NCBI GenBank assembly: GCA_943332615.1
Contig: CALQQB010000002.1
Span: 167,245-231,244 of the forward strand
Length of the DNA stretch: 64,000 nt
DNA from: Phenylobacterium deserti
GTDB taxonomy: Bacteria; Pseudomonadota; Alphaproteobacteria; Caulobacterales; Caulobacteraceae
Direction of reading: 5' to 3'
The notes beneath the pieces were generated by a model, which did no database searches, was not told the DNA's origin, and worked only from the letters and a program-made list of their open reading frames with translations. The first letter of the stretch is position 1. Each line of letters opens with the position of its first letter. Both the position numbers and the translations under genes were made by a program. This document shows, piece by piece, positions 27,614 to 37,874 of the stretch.

Positions 27614-28050
27614 TCCTCATCGGACGGCTCCATCAGATGGCTGACCACCTGGAACAGGAACGCCGTCGACCAGCCGATCAGCAGCATGCCGTTGACGGCC
27701 TCCAGCGCCCCTACCACCCGCCATTCCGGCGGCAGGATCGGCCCCGCCTCGCCCAGGGTGGAATAGGAGCCGGTGGAGAAATACAGCGCCTGTTCCAGGT
27801 CCGGCAGGGCGCCCAGGGCGCGGTAGGCGAAGGCGTAGAGCCAGATCTCCACGCCGTGGAGCGCGAACAGCCCCAGCACGATCCCCAGCGGCACGATCAG
27901 CCGGTCGAGGTGTAGCCACGAGGTCTTGAACCAGCGCAGGTGCACGCCGGTCATCGACATCAGCACATCCAGTCCGACCAGGTGGATCACCACCGTCGCG
28001 GCCACCAGCACGGTGGAGACCAGCAGTTCGTGCGGCAGCGCCCCGATCAT
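27505..28050 (-). CDS. ion-channel-like membrane protein
   Basis: A 181-residue membrane protein with hydrophobic segments near residues 8-32, 50-75 and 112-138. A pore-like segment (ALYFSTGSYSTLGEAG, about 87-102) lies before the last helix. This is the layout of two-helix K+ channel domains (Ion_trans_2), but the filter TVGYGD is replaced by TGSYSTLG, so selectivity is uncertain. The last 45 residues are hydrophilic and Ser-rich and are encoded opposite the end of msrB; a shorter true C-terminus would require a stop that is not there. Confidence 0.7.
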   Translation of the reverse strand: MIGALPHELLVSTVLVAATVVIHLVGLDVLMSMTGVHLRWFKTSWLHLDRLIVPLGIVLGLFALHGVEIWLYAFAYRALGALPDLEQALYFSTGSYSTLGEAGPILPPEWRVVGALEAVNGMLLIGWSTAFLFQVVSHLMEPSDEDHPLPRGAIARLSPRASGSRSGAPSATNSSDTELMQ

Positions 28051-28147
28051 GCGGTTATCGCTTACAGGTCCCCGCCGCCGACGCCTTGATCTTTTTCACG
28101 TCCGGGCGCGACCGGAACTCCCCGGCCGCGCCTAGGGCGGGTGCAGA

Positions 28148-29053
28148 CTAGGTCCGGCGCGGCGTCGCGCCCGTGGCGGTGGCGCTGGTCTCGATGCCGC
28201 CGTCGCCGTCGGCGCGCACATGTGAGGGCTGACCGTAACCCCCAGTCCTCGCCCGCAGATTGTTCTGCACGTGGTTCACGCCGGACAGGTCTTCGATCAG
28301 CCACTCGGCATGGTGCTTGGCGTCGCGGTTTTGCACCGTGCCGGCCAGGGTCACCTCGCCGCTGGAGACCGCCACCTCGATATGGGTGGCGTCCAGCCAG
28401 GGATCGTCGGTCAGGCGCCGGTGTACGTCGTCGCTGATCCGTTCGTCCGAGCGCTTGTAGCCCTTGGGCCCCAGGCCGCGGGCGGGCACCTCCTGGAGAT
28501 CGAATTCAGCGCCCTCGCCGGCCACGTCGCTGAACCAGTTGGCGACCCGGCGGCCGGTGCGGCGGACGAACTCGCCGGCCTCGCGCGCCCGGGCCTCGAA
28601 TTCGCGCCGGGCCTCGCCGTGCCCGCCGCCATAGCGATGGTCGGCCCCATGGGCGGCGCGGGTTGGGTCGACCCCATAGCTGTAGGTCTCGCGGTAGATC
28701 GGCCAGCGTCCGTCATCGCCATAGAAGCGGCCGCCGCGGGTCTGGTCGCGGCCACGGGCCCGGGGATGGTCGGCCTCGTAATCGCGCTCCTGCTCGCGGA
28801 AACCCGGGCTGGCGCCGCCGTAGTCGCGATCCTGCCAGGCCGGCAGGTCGTCCTCGTGATGGCGTCCAGCCGCCTGGGCCGGTTGGGGGTTCCGCAGCGG
28901 GCGATTATAGCCGACGCCGCTTTCGCGCTCGCCGAACACCCTGCCGCCACCCCGGAACGAGCGGTCCTCGTGACCGTCCCAGCGGTCCGGGCCGCCCTCG
29001 CCACGCCACTGTGCCCAACCCCGCTCCCGCTCGTCGCTCCAGCGCCCGGACAT
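28148..29053 (-). CDS. BON-domain protein with long charged N-terminus
   Basis: A 301-residue protein. Residues 1-190 are extremely Arg/Asp/Gly/Tyr-rich and probably disordered (many DRW, RDYGG and GDDGRW segments). Residues 205-275 form a BON domain (DERISDDVHRRLTDDPWLDA, then IEVAVSSGEVTLAGTVQNR and GVNHVQNNL). BON domains usually bind phospholipid in secreted proteins such as OsmY, but no signal peptide is visible here. Such Arg/Gly-rich BON proteins are common in Caulobacterales and Sphingomonadales; function unknown. Confidence 0.8.
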   Translation of the reverse strand: MSGRWSDERERGWAQWRGEGGPDRWDGHEDRSFRGGGRVFGERESGVGYNRPLRNPQPAQAAGRHHEDDLPAWQDRDYGGASPGFREQERDYEADHPRARGRDQTRGGRFYGDDGRWPIYRETYSYGVDPTRAAHGADHRYGGGHGEARREFEARAREAGEFVRRTGRRVANWFSDVAGEGAEFDLQEVPARGLGPKGYKRSDERISDDVHRRLTDDPWLDATHIEVAVSSGEVTLAGTVQNRDAKHHAEWLIEDLSGVNHVQNNLRARTGGYGQPSHVRADGDGGIETSATATGATPRRT

Positions 29054-29137
29054 GATGCTTCTCCTTCGATCTGTTCCCGTCGCGGGTCAGACCCACGGCG
29101 CATTCAGAACGAGGGGCGGGGCGCGTTGTTCCGGGCT

Positions 29138-30670
<1,533 letters not shown>

Positions 30671-30768
30671 GCCGCCCGCCCTTCACGTACTTGTCGCGAA
30701 GGCCTAGTCGCGAAGGCGAACCTAGGCAAGGTCACGTTGGGTGAGCTTGAGCAGGACGCGCCCCTACC

Positions 30769-30894
30769 CCGGCCGTCCCGGCGAAGGCCGGAATCCAGAC
30801 CGCGACCGCCGAGGCGGACTGGAGGACTGCCGCACCCGACGAACCACCCCTGCGCCATCCCATATGGATCCCGGCCTTCGCCGGGACCGTCGGG
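30769..30894 (+). repeat. dispersed palindromic element, copy 2
   Basis: A 125-bp element with inverted ends (CCGTCCCGGCGAAGGCCGG and CCGGCCTTCGCCGGGACCG), in the same orientation as the copy at 20733-20857 and sharing its interior (CCAGACCGCGACCGCCGAGG then CGGACTGGAGGACTGCCGC). It fills most of the 236-bp gap between the ATP12 stop and the pccB start, where I see nothing else. Confidence 0.8.
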
Positions 30895-30906
30895 TGAGGT
30901 GAGAGC

Positions 30907-31641
30907 TTAACCGGCGAGCGCCCGGAACCACGTGTCCAGCATCCGCGCTTCACCCCGCAGCCGCTCCGTGCGTTCAAACGCCTCGGCGTCAACGCCCCAC
31001 TGCTTCTCCTGGAACGCCTCGTCCACACGGGAATGCTCGAACGCCTCGTCACCCGGCAGCCAGCCGTTCTGGACGGCCAGTGTCAGCACCGCCGACCCAA
31101 ACAGCGCCACTCCGAACGCCAGCCCCGCCAGCCGGAAGTCATCCTGCGCCAGCGCGATCGCCCGCACCCGGTCCAGGGTCTCCGTCGGCTGGTCGCGGTG
31201 GAGGATGCCCGTGCAGCGCTCGAACCGCAGCTCCAGCTCCGCCTCCGCCCGCGCCAGCAGCGGCCCCCAGGCGGCCTCCTGGCTGGCGACCAGCTCGGCC
31301 GGGCTCTCGGCGAAATAGCAGACCAGGTCGGATCCGGCATATTGCGAGATCTGCTCGGCCACGCCCGCCCGCGAACCGCCAATCGTCTCGATCGCCGTAT
31401 TGGCCAGGCGGGTGGCGTGCATGGTCGCCATCTCGATGACCTCGATCTGGGCGTCCCATTCCGCCGCCACCTGATCAGCGACCGCCCGCGTCGGCATCAC
31501 CAGCCGCTGGGCCTTCGGCGTACGCAGGTTGCGGCCATCCAGCAGGATGCCGAAGCCACCTTCGGCCTCAACCACCGACACCGCCTTGTAGAACCGCCGC
31601 GGCTTCTCGGCCGGCTCGTGAAAGCCCTTTCGCACGTCCAA
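30907..31641 (-). CDS. ATP12-family chaperone protein
   Basis: A 244-residue protein of the ATP12 family, which in mitochondria and alphaproteobacteria helps assemble the F1 alpha subunit. Conserved segments are FYKAVSVVEAEGGFGILLDG, LRTPKAQRLVMPTRAVADQV, AAEWDAQIEVI and HATRLANTAIE. TTG 31641 is preferred because a GGGAG lies six bases upstream; GTG 31635 is possible. The frame remains open far upstream only as antisense of the DUF1800 gene. The divergent gap to that gene is 78 bp. Confidence 0.85.
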   Translation of the reverse strand: MDVRKGFHEPAEKPRRFYKAVSVVEAEGGFGILLDGRNLRTPKAQRLVMPTRAVADQVAAEWDAQIEVIEMATMHATRLANTAIETIGGSRAGVAEQISQYAGSDLVCYFAESPAELVASQEAAWGPLLARAEAELELRFERCTGILHRDQPTETLDRVRAIALAQDDFRLAGLAFGVALFGSAVLTLAVQNGWLPGDEAFEHSRVDEAFQEKQWGVDAEAFERTERLRGEARMLDTWFRALAG

Positions 31642-31719
31642 CTTCGTCTCCCGACGGAACCGCTCCGTCGCGGCGTGGAATGGGCATAAAATCGGCCCAC
31701 CGCAAGGGAGGACACCAGT

Positions 31720-33168
31720 GTGGCTTTGAGCCCGAGAGCTCTGGACGCCGCCATCGCGGCCACCCGTTTCGGCCTGGGCGCGCGGGGGGCTGAGATCGCC
31801 GAGGCGGAGAAGGACCCGCGTGGCTATCTGACGGCCCAGATCCGACGCGAAGGCGCCGACATCTTTCCCACCGGCGGCGACACCTCTGCCGTGCGCCTGG
31901 CCGAATTCCGCGACTACCGCCGCGAGCGGCAGATGGCCGGCCGGCAAGCCCCGCCCCCGGACAGCACCTCTGACGGCAAGCCCATGGCGGCGGCCCGCGA
32001 ACGCGATGACGCCGTGAAGGCCGCCCAGCAGTTCATCCGCCGCAAGAGCCCCATGGATGTCCAGGCCCGCACCCAGCTGGGCGTGACAACGCCGGCCGGC
32101 TTCCGCGAGCGCTGGGCGCTGTTCTGGGCCAACCACTTCACCGTTTCGGCCATCAAGGTGCAGACCGCCACCCTGGTCGGGCCCTACGAGAATGAGGCGA
32201 TCCGGCCCTATGTGTTCGGCCGCTTCGCCGACCTGCTGGGGTCGGTCGAGACCCACCCGGCCATGCTGCTCTACCTGGACCAGGCCCAGTCGGTCGGTCC
32301 GAACAGCCCGGCCGCGACGTTCCAGCGGCGCGGCGCCGGACAAGACACCCAACAGCGCCCCGCGCGGGGCCTCAACGAGAACCTCGCCCGTGAGATCCTC
32401 GAACTGCACACCGTCGGCCTCGGCGGCGGCTACGCCCAGGCCGACGTCACCGAGTTCGCCCGCGCGCTCACCGGCCTCTCCATCGCCGGCCCGCGCGATC
32501 CCGTGCAGGACCAGGTGGTGTTCCGCGAGCCGACGCACGAGCCGGGTGAGCGCCACGTCATGGGCGTCCGCTACGCCGCCGGCGGCCGGAGCCAGGCGAA
32601 CGCCATCCTTACCGACCTGGCCGCCCGGCCCGCCACCGCCCGGTTCGTCTGCACGAAGATCGTCCGGCACTTCGTGGCCGACGATCCGCCACCGTCCCTG
32701 GTCGCGCGGCTGGAAACGACCTGGACCGCCACCGGCGGCGACCTGGGCCGGGTGGCCGAGACCCTGATCGAGGCGCCGGAGGCCTGGGCCCCGCAGCCCG
32801 CGAAGTTCAAGACGCCCTACGAGTTCGTGGTTTCCAGCTACCGCGCGCTTGGCGTCACCCCGCGCGGCCAGCAGGCCAGCGTCGCCCTGAACGGCCTGGG
32901 CCAGCGGCCGTTCGGCGCCCCCTCGCCCAAGGGCTGGCCCGACGAGGCCGCCCCCTGGGCCGCCTCCGACGCCATCGTCAAGCGCCTGCAGTTCGCCCAA
33001 GGCCTCGCCGCCATGGTCGGGCCCAATGTGCAGGACCCCGTCGCCTTGGCGCAGACCACACTGGGGGCGCGCCTGTCGCCCGCCGCCGCGCTGGCCATCT
33101 CCCGCGCTGAGAGCCGCCCCGAGGCGGTCGCCCTTCTCCTCATGAGTCCGGAGTTCCAGCGCCGATGA
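31720..33168 (+). CDS. DUF1800-family protein
   Basis: A 482-residue protein of the DUF1800 family: AATRFGLGARGAEIAEAE at the N-terminus, RWALFWANHFTVS, NENLAREILELHTVGLGGGY, and FVCTKIVRHFVAD are characteristic. GTG 31720 is the start. Its ATGA overlap with the DUF1501 gene reproduces a gene pair seen in many bacteria. The pair is thought to act in the cell envelope, but no enzymatic role is established. No signal peptide is obvious in this member. Confidence 0.85.
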   Translation: MALSPRALDAAIAATRFGLGARGAEIAEAEKDPRGYLTAQIRREGADIFPTGGDTSAVRLAEFRDYRRERQMAGRQAPPPDSTSDGKPMAAARERDDAVKAAQQFIRRKSPMDVQARTQLGVTTPAGFRERWALFWANHFTVSAIKVQTATLVGPYENEAIRPYVFGRFADLLGSVETHPAMLLYLDQAQSVGPNSPAATFQRRGAGQDTQQRPARGLNENLAREILELHTVGLGGGYAQADVTEFARALTGLSIAGPRDPVQDQVVFREPTHEPGERHVMGVRYAAGGRSQANAILTDLAARPATARFVCTKIVRHFVADDPPPSLVARLETTWTATGGDLGRVAETLIEAPEAWAPQPAKFKTPYEFVVSSYRALGVTPRGQQASVALNGLGQRPFGAPSPKGWPDEAAPWAASDAIVKRLQFAQGLAAMVGPNVQDPVALAQTTLGARLSPAAALAISRAESRPEAVALLLMSPEFQRR

Positions 33169-34373
33169 CCGCACCCCGCCTCACCCGCCGGGCCTTCGGC
33201 CTGGCCGGACTGTCGCTCAGCCTGCTGGCGCGCGTCGCCGGCGCCGCGGCCCCCGAACGCAAGTTCGTGGTGATCGTCTGTCGCGGCGGCATGGACGGCC
33301 TATCCGTCGCCCCGCCGGTCGGCGATCCGGACTACCAGGGCCTGCGCCGCGCCCTGGCGCTGGGCGACACGGCGCTCAAGCTGGATGCGACCTTCGCGCT
33401 CAACCCCGCCCTGCCCGCCATCCACGCCCTGGCCCTGGCCGGCCAGGCCCGCATTGCACCCGCCGTCGCCACCCCCGACCGCGCCCGCTCGCACTTCGAG
33501 GCCCAGGACGTGCTGGAGACCGGCGCCGGCGGCGTCTACGCCACGACCTCCGGCTGGCTCAACCGCACGGTCCAGGCGATGTCGACGCAAGGCAAGGTCG
33601 AGGCGATCTCGGTCGGCCCCACCGCCCCGCTCATCCTGCGCGGCCCGGCCGCCGCCGGCTCGTGGTCGCCGGGCCGCGCCATCGACGCTCAGGCCCGCCT
33701 GCCGACCTTGCTGCAGGACCTCTACCGCGACGACCCGCTGCTGGGCCCGGCGCTGGCCCGTGGCCTGCAGACCGAGACCCTTGCTCAGGCCAGCGGCGCG
33801 GCCGGCAGCGGTGACATGGCCGCGATGCGCGCCGGTGGCGGTGGGGGCGGTGGGGGCGGCGCCCAGAACCGCGACGTCGCCCGCGCCCTGGGCGTCTCGC
33901 TGGCCGACTTCCTCAAGGCGCCCGGCGGCCCGCAACTGGCGGCGGTCTCCCTCGACGGATTCGACACCCACGCCAACCAGATGGGCCTGCTGGGCGTGCG
34001 CCTGGCCAGCCTCGACGCCCTGGTGGACGGCCTGCACACCGGCCTTGGCCCCGCGTGGCGCAACACCGTGGTCCTCGCCGTCACCGAGTTCGGCCGCACG
34101 GCGCGGGCCAATGGCACCGGCGGCACCGACCACGGCACGGCCTCCACCGCCCTGGTCATGGGCGGCGCCCTCAAGCCCGGCGGCATCCTCGGCGATTGGC
34201 CCACCCTGAAGCGCACCGCCCTCTTCGAAGACCGCGACCTCTACCCGGCGACAGACCTGCGCGCGCTGTCAAAGGGATTGCTCGCCGACCACCTCGGCGT
34301 CGATCGCAAGGCTCTGGACACCCTGGTGTTCCCGGACAGCGCGGCGGTGAAGCCGCTGCTGGGCGTGGTTTAA
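33165..34373 (+). CDS. DUF1501-family protein, Tat-exported
   Basis: A 402-residue protein with a twin-arginine signal peptide (TRRAFGLAGLSLSLLARVAG). The mature part is a sulfatase/alkaline-phosphatase-like fold: VVIVCRGGMDGLS, RSHFEAQDVLETG, VSLDGFDTHANQ, and VVLAVTEFGRTARANGTGGTDHG are typical of DUF1501. A Gly/Ala run (GGGGGGGG) near residue 224 is probably a flexible loop. It is translated by overlap with the DUF1800 gene and presumably works with it in the periplasm. Confidence 0.88.
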   Translation: MTAPRLTRRAFGLAGLSLSLLARVAGAAAPERKFVVIVCRGGMDGLSVAPPVGDPDYQGLRRALALGDTALKLDATFALNPALPAIHALALAGQARIAPAVATPDRARSHFEAQDVLETGAGGVYATTSGWLNRTVQAMSTQGKVEAISVGPTAPLILRGPAAAGSWSPGRAIDAQARLPTLLQDLYRDDPLLGPALARGLQTETLAQASGAAGSGDMAAMRAGGGGGGGGGAQNRDVARALGVSLADFLKAPGGPQLAAVSLDGFDTHANQMGLLGVRLASLDALVDGLHTGLGPAWRNTVVLAVTEFGRTARANGTGGTDHGTASTALVMGGALKPGGILGDWPTLKRTALFEDRDLYPATDLRALSKGLLADHLGVDRKALDTLVFPDSAAVKPLLGVV

Positions 34374-34390
34374 GGCCGAGGCCCCCAGTC

Positions 34391-35893
34391 CTAAGCCGGA
34401 ACCACGTCGAACGCGATCGTCAGCCGCTTCTCGTCCGTCGTGAACGGCACGGTGCCGTGCCACATGTAGCTCGGGAACAGCACCAGCCGGCCGGGCTGCG
34501 GCCGGATGAACCGCTCGGCTTCCAGCTCCGGCTGCGTCCGGAACGGCGGTTTGCCCAGCCGCAGCCAGCCTTGCTTTTCCGGTGTCGCCAGCGCCGTCTC
34601 CGGCGTCTCCACATAGAAGGCCGACGACAGCCAGCCCTGGGCGTGGAAGTGGTCCTTGTGGAAGCCGCCGGGCCTCAGGCGAACCGACCAGGCCCCCTCG
34701 ATCCGATAGTCGCCGGTGTTGCGCGCCCGCAGGGGGTCGGCGCCCTGCCCGATCGCCGCCATATGCTGGCGCAGGGGCGTCTCGATGGCGCGGAAAAAGG
34801 CCTGGATCACCGGGTCGCTGGAACCGGTGAGCCGGTAGGTGGTCTGGCTGCCGTGGCGCAGGGACTGGTCGGCCGGGTGCTCGCTGAACCGGTGCAGGCC
34901 GTCCAGCGCCGTCGCCAGGTCGGCGAGGTAGGCCGTCAGCGTGTCCCAACCGTTCGGCGGCGCGATCTCATAGACCCCGACCATGGCGTCATAGTCGTAG
35001 AGCTGGCCGTACAGCGGGTCGCCCACGATGCGCGCCGCCGTCGCCGCCCAGCCCAGCAGCGACGGGTCTTGCGGCGCGATCGCCAGCCCGGCGCGAGCCT
35101 TGGCCAGCGCCAGGTCGCCCTGACCGCGGGCCAGGTAGACGATGGCCAGCTGGTTCAGCACCGTCGGGCCATGGGGGAAGATCGCCTCGGCCGCCAGGGC
35201 CAAACGCAGCGCCTCATCCAGCCGGTCGCGCTCCAGCGCCCCCTGGGCCGCGGCCATCAGCAGCGCCGGCTCGTCGGGAAGGCGCTCGGCCGCCAGGGCC
35301 AGCAGGTCGGCGCCCTGGTCGGGCCGGCCGGCGGCTTCCATCAGCTTGGCCTTGGCAAGCAGCAGCGGCGCGGGCGGCCCGCCGGCGTGGGCGGAGCGGT
35401 CCAGCACCGCCTGCGCCGCCGCCAGGTCGCCCCGGCGCATCCACACCAGGTCGGCATATTCGATGGCGTTGCCCGTGTGGTTGGCGGCGCGCCGCATCAC
35501 CTGCTCATAGGCCTGTTCCGCGCCGTCCAGGTCGCCGGCCGCGAGCCGCGCCCGCGCCATCACGCCCCAGCTCAGCGCTCCGTCCAGGCCCAGCGCGAAG
35601 CCGCGGTCCAGCGCGGCCACCGCCTCGGGTCCTCGCCCCAGGTCGCCCAGGGTGGCGGCCAGGTTGTGCCAGCCGGCGCCGCTGTTCGGAAACCGCATCA
35701 CCGCGCGCTGATCGAACACCAGCGCCGTCTCGCGCCGGCCCAGCCCCTTCAGCACCGCCGAATGCAGGGCCAGCGCCCGGTGGCCGGGATCGGGCGTGTC
35801 GGCCAACGGGCGGGTGAGCGCCAGGGCCTCGTCCAGTCGGCCGGCCTCCATCAGGGCCGCGGCCCGGTCCAGGGGATCAGGGGTCAACGGCAC
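34391..35893 (-). CDS. TPR protein with C-terminal 2OG-Fe(II) oxygenase-like domain
   Basis: A 500-residue protein. Residues 1-290 are tetratricopeptide-like helical repeats (AALMEAGRLDEALAL, WHNLAATLGDLGRGPEAVAA, ALSWGVMARARLAAGDLDGA). Residues 330-500 look like a putative 2-oxoglutarate/Fe(II) oxygenase: GGFHKDHFHAQGWLSSAFYV, then LVLFPSYMWHGTVPF and an Arg in KRLTIAFD, giving a His...His...Arg set. Prolyl-4-hydroxylase-like relatives often modify small molecules or proteins; the substrate is unknown. GTG 35893 overlaps the end of rluC by 10 bp, in a crcB-rluC-TPR operon. Confidence 0.75.
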   Translation of the reverse strand: MPLTPDPLDRAAALMEAGRLDEALALTRPLADTPDPGHRALALHSAVLKGLGRRETALVFDQRAVMRFPNSGAGWHNLAATLGDLGRGPEAVAALDRGFALGLDGALSWGVMARARLAAGDLDGAEQAYEQVMRRAANHTGNAIEYADLVWMRRGDLAAAQAVLDRSAHAGGPPAPLLLAKAKLMEAAGRPDQGADLLALAAERLPDEPALLMAAAQGALERDRLDEALRLALAAEAIFPHGPTVLNQLAIVYLARGQGDLALAKARAGLAIAPQDPSLLGWAATAARIVGDPLYGQLYDYDAMVGVYEIAPPNGWDTLTAYLADLATALDGLHRFSEHPADQSLRHGSQTTYRLTGSSDPVIQAFFRAIETPLRQHMAAIGQGADPLRARNTGDYRIEGAWSVRLRPGGFHKDHFHAQGWLSSAFYVETPETALATPEKQGWLRLGKPPFRTQPELEAERFIRPQPGRLVLFPSYMWHGTVPFTTDEKRLTIAFDVVPA

Positions 35894-36861
35894 CTCTTGA
35901 AGGGTTCGGGGTCGGCCTCGTGCGGATCGAAGCCAAAGCGTTCGAAGCCGGCCTTCAGCTCGGGGCTGATCGGGGCCTCCAGGGTCAGGGTCCCGCCCGC
36001 CGGATGCGGCAGGATCAGGCGCCGCGCGTGCAGCTGCAGTTTCAAGCCCTCCGACAGGCTACGCGAGGCCGCGGTGTTGTACTTGGGATCGCCCAGGATC
36101 GGATGGCCCATGGCCAGCATGTGCGCCCGCAGCTGATGGGTGCGGCCGGTGTGCGGCCACAGCGCCATCCAGGCAGCGCGAGGGCCGGCCCGGGCGATGG
36201 TGGTGAACTCGGTCTCCGCCGTCTCGCCGCGCTCGTCCTTGGGATCGGTGGGGACCATCATCTCGCGGTCGCCGACCCCCATCTTGACCAGCGGCAGGTT
36301 CAGCACCCCCTCCCCGGGCTTGGGGAAGCCGAAGACGATCGCCCAGTAGATCTTCTGCGCCTTGCGCTTGGCGAAGGCGCCGGCCAGCTTGGCCGCCGCG
36401 GCCGGGCTCCGGCCCAGCACCAGCACACCGGAGGTGTCGCGGTCCAGGCGGTGGACCAGCCGCGGCCGCTCCAGCCCCTCGCCCCACGCCGACAGCATAC
36501 GGTCCACATGATTGACCGTCTTGGTGCCGCCCTGCACCGCCAGCCCCGAGGGCTTGTTCAGCGCCAGGACCTCGTCGTCCTCATAGATCACTAGGCTCTT
36601 GATATAGGCGGCCTCGCGAGGATCTATCGAACCCTTGTCACGCGCCGCCGGCGCCTCCGGCAACGGCGGCACCCGCACCTGCGCGCCCGCCGCCAGCCGC
36701 GTGTCCGGCTTGGCCCGCGCGCCATCCACCCGGATCTGGCCTGACCTTGTAAGCTTTTGAATCTGAATATGATTCAGATGCGGCCACCGCCTCTTGAACC
36801 ACCGATCCAGCCGCACGCCCTCCTCGGCCGCCTCGACATGGAGGGTCCGAACCTCCCTCAA
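35884..36861 (-). CDS. rluC: 23S rRNA pseudouridine synthase, RluC-like
   Basis: A 325-residue RluA-family enzyme with an N-terminal S4 RNA-binding domain (VRLDRWFKRRWPHLNHIQIQ, residues 17-80). The catalytic motif HRLDRDTSGVLVLGRS has Asp as nucleophile, and HTGRTHQLRAHM follows. The S4 domain and length favour RluC (23S rRNA U955, U2504, U2580) over RluA. The frame starts at a TTG (36861) that overlaps the crcB TGA; no better in-frame start is visible near it. Its end overlaps the start of the TPR gene. Confidence 0.88.
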   Translation of the reverse strand: MREVRTLHVEAAEEGVRLDRWFKRRWPHLNHIQIQKLTRSGQIRVDGARAKPDTRLAAGAQVRVPPLPEAPAARDKGSIDPREAAYIKSLVIYEDDEVLALNKPSGLAVQGGTKTVNHVDRMLSAWGEGLERPRLVHRLDRDTSGVLVLGRSPAAAAKLAGAFAKRKAQKIYWAIVFGFPKPGEGVLNLPLVKMGVGDREMMVPTDPKDERGETAETEFTTIARAGPRAAWMALWPHTGRTHQLRAHMLAMGHPILGDPKYNTAASRSLSEGLKLQLHARRLILPHPAGGTLTLEAPISPELKAGFERFGFDPHEADPEPFKRCR

Positions 36862-37241
36862 GCCAGCACCCGCCGCATCAGCAGCAGGCCGGCGAATAGA
36901 GCCGCCAGGGAAAGCAAGACAGAGCCCAGACTATACACAATCGCCAAGCTCCATTCCCGCCGCTCAACCATCAGCACCACCTCCAGCGAATAGGCCGAAA
37001 AGGTGGTGAAACCGCCCAGGACGCCAACGCCCAACAGCAGCCGCCACCGCTCTTGGTCCGCCCCACCCCGCAGGGCCAGCACCCCGGCCAGCATCCCCAT
37101 CAGGAACCCGCCCAGCACATTCGCGATCAGCGTCCCATAGGGCCAGCCGGACCCGAACGCCCGCATCGCCTGGGCGCCCAGGACGTAGCGCAGCACCGCG
37201 CCCGTCGCACCGCCACCGGCCACCAGAAGGAGATTCCACAT
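36858..37241 (-). CDS. crcB: fluoride channel CrcB/Fluc
   Basis: A 127-residue protein of four membrane helices that exports fluoride as an antiparallel dimer. Signatures are GGGATGAVLRYVLG at the N-terminus, GTLIANVLGGFLMG and GGFTTFSAYSLE for the pore and the central Na+ site. First gene of an apparent operon with rluC and the TPR gene (TTGA overlap with rluC). I saw no fluoride riboswitch in the 56-bp gap upstream. Confidence 0.93.
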   Translation of the reverse strand: MWNLLLVAGGGATGAVLRYVLGAQAMRAFGSGWPYGTLIANVLGGFLMGMLAGVLALRGGADQERWRLLLGVGVLGGFTTFSAYSLEVVLMVERREWSLAIVYSLGSVLLSLAALFAGLLLMRRVLA

Positions 37242-37297
37242 CCGGGGTCTTATGCGACGGCGGGACGCCCTTTGCCACCATCGGCGATCTGGCCCGA

Positions 37298-37792
37298 CTA
37301 GATCGATCTGGGTCCGATATTCTGGCGCAGCGCCCGCGCGTCATAGATGTCCACGCCGCGCGGCCGCTCGCCCTTGCCCATCACCACCTCGATGGTCGAG
37401 ATCAGGGACGGTCCACCGCTCAGGTCCAGGCCATGGTTCACGCCCAGGCCGACGCCGGTATGGCGGCCGAAGCTGCCGGCGCCGATCCCGACGCTGAGCC
37501 GCGAACCGCCGCCGCCGCCGCCGCCGGCCTCACTCACCCGATCGGCGACCCGGAACCAGTCATATCCGTCGGCGAGGGCCAGATCGGCGGCCCGCAGCAG
37601 CGCGTAGTCTGCCACCTGCTGCGCGGGCGCGCCCGGACCCCCGCGAAAGGTGATGCGGTAGCGGCCGGGCTCGATCCGGTAGTCGGAGTAGCCGACGCCG
37701 CCGCGCGCGGCCAATGGCTGGTAGAGGGTGGGCGCGGTCGCACAGGCGGAAAGCGCCAGGGCCGCGATGGCAACGAGAACGAGGGGCTTCAT
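37298..37792 (-). CDS. CC0125/CC1285-type lipoprotein
   Basis: A 164-residue predicted lipoprotein (MKPLVLVAIAALALSACATA, lipobox LSAC). The mature part begins YQPLAARGGVGYSDYRIEPG and continues YRITFRGG with YALLRAADLALADGYDWFRV, which I recognise as the family named after Caulobacter CC0125/CC1285. Later comes a Gly run (GGGGGGG) and a glycine-rich barrel-like stretch. Function unknown. ATG 37792 is chosen over an upstream start five codons earlier because the signal peptide begins there. Confidence 0.8.
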   Translation of the reverse strand: MKPLVLVAIAALALSACATAPTLYQPLAARGGVGYSDYRIEPGRYRITFRGGPGAPAQQVADYALLRAADLALADGYDWFRVADRVSEAGGGGGGGSRLSVGIGAGSFGRHTGVGLGVNHGLDLSGGPSLISTIEVVMGKGERPRGVDIYDARALRQNIGPRSI

Positions 37793-37874
37793 GGGTGGGT
37801 TGTCCAACTCCGGAAAGGCGGGTCCCTTCCAGCTTTTGTAGCGTGAAACGGATGATCCGGCGCGGCCGTTCCGC

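Noticed and set aside
31642..33174. 500-codon N-terminal extension of the ATP12 gene
   Set aside because: It is antisense to the conserved DUF1800 gene, and homology to ATP12 begins only near 31641.
36858..37297. Fluoride riboswitch before crcB
   Set aside because: The upstream gap is only 56 bp and does not show the conserved crcB-motif pseudoknot.
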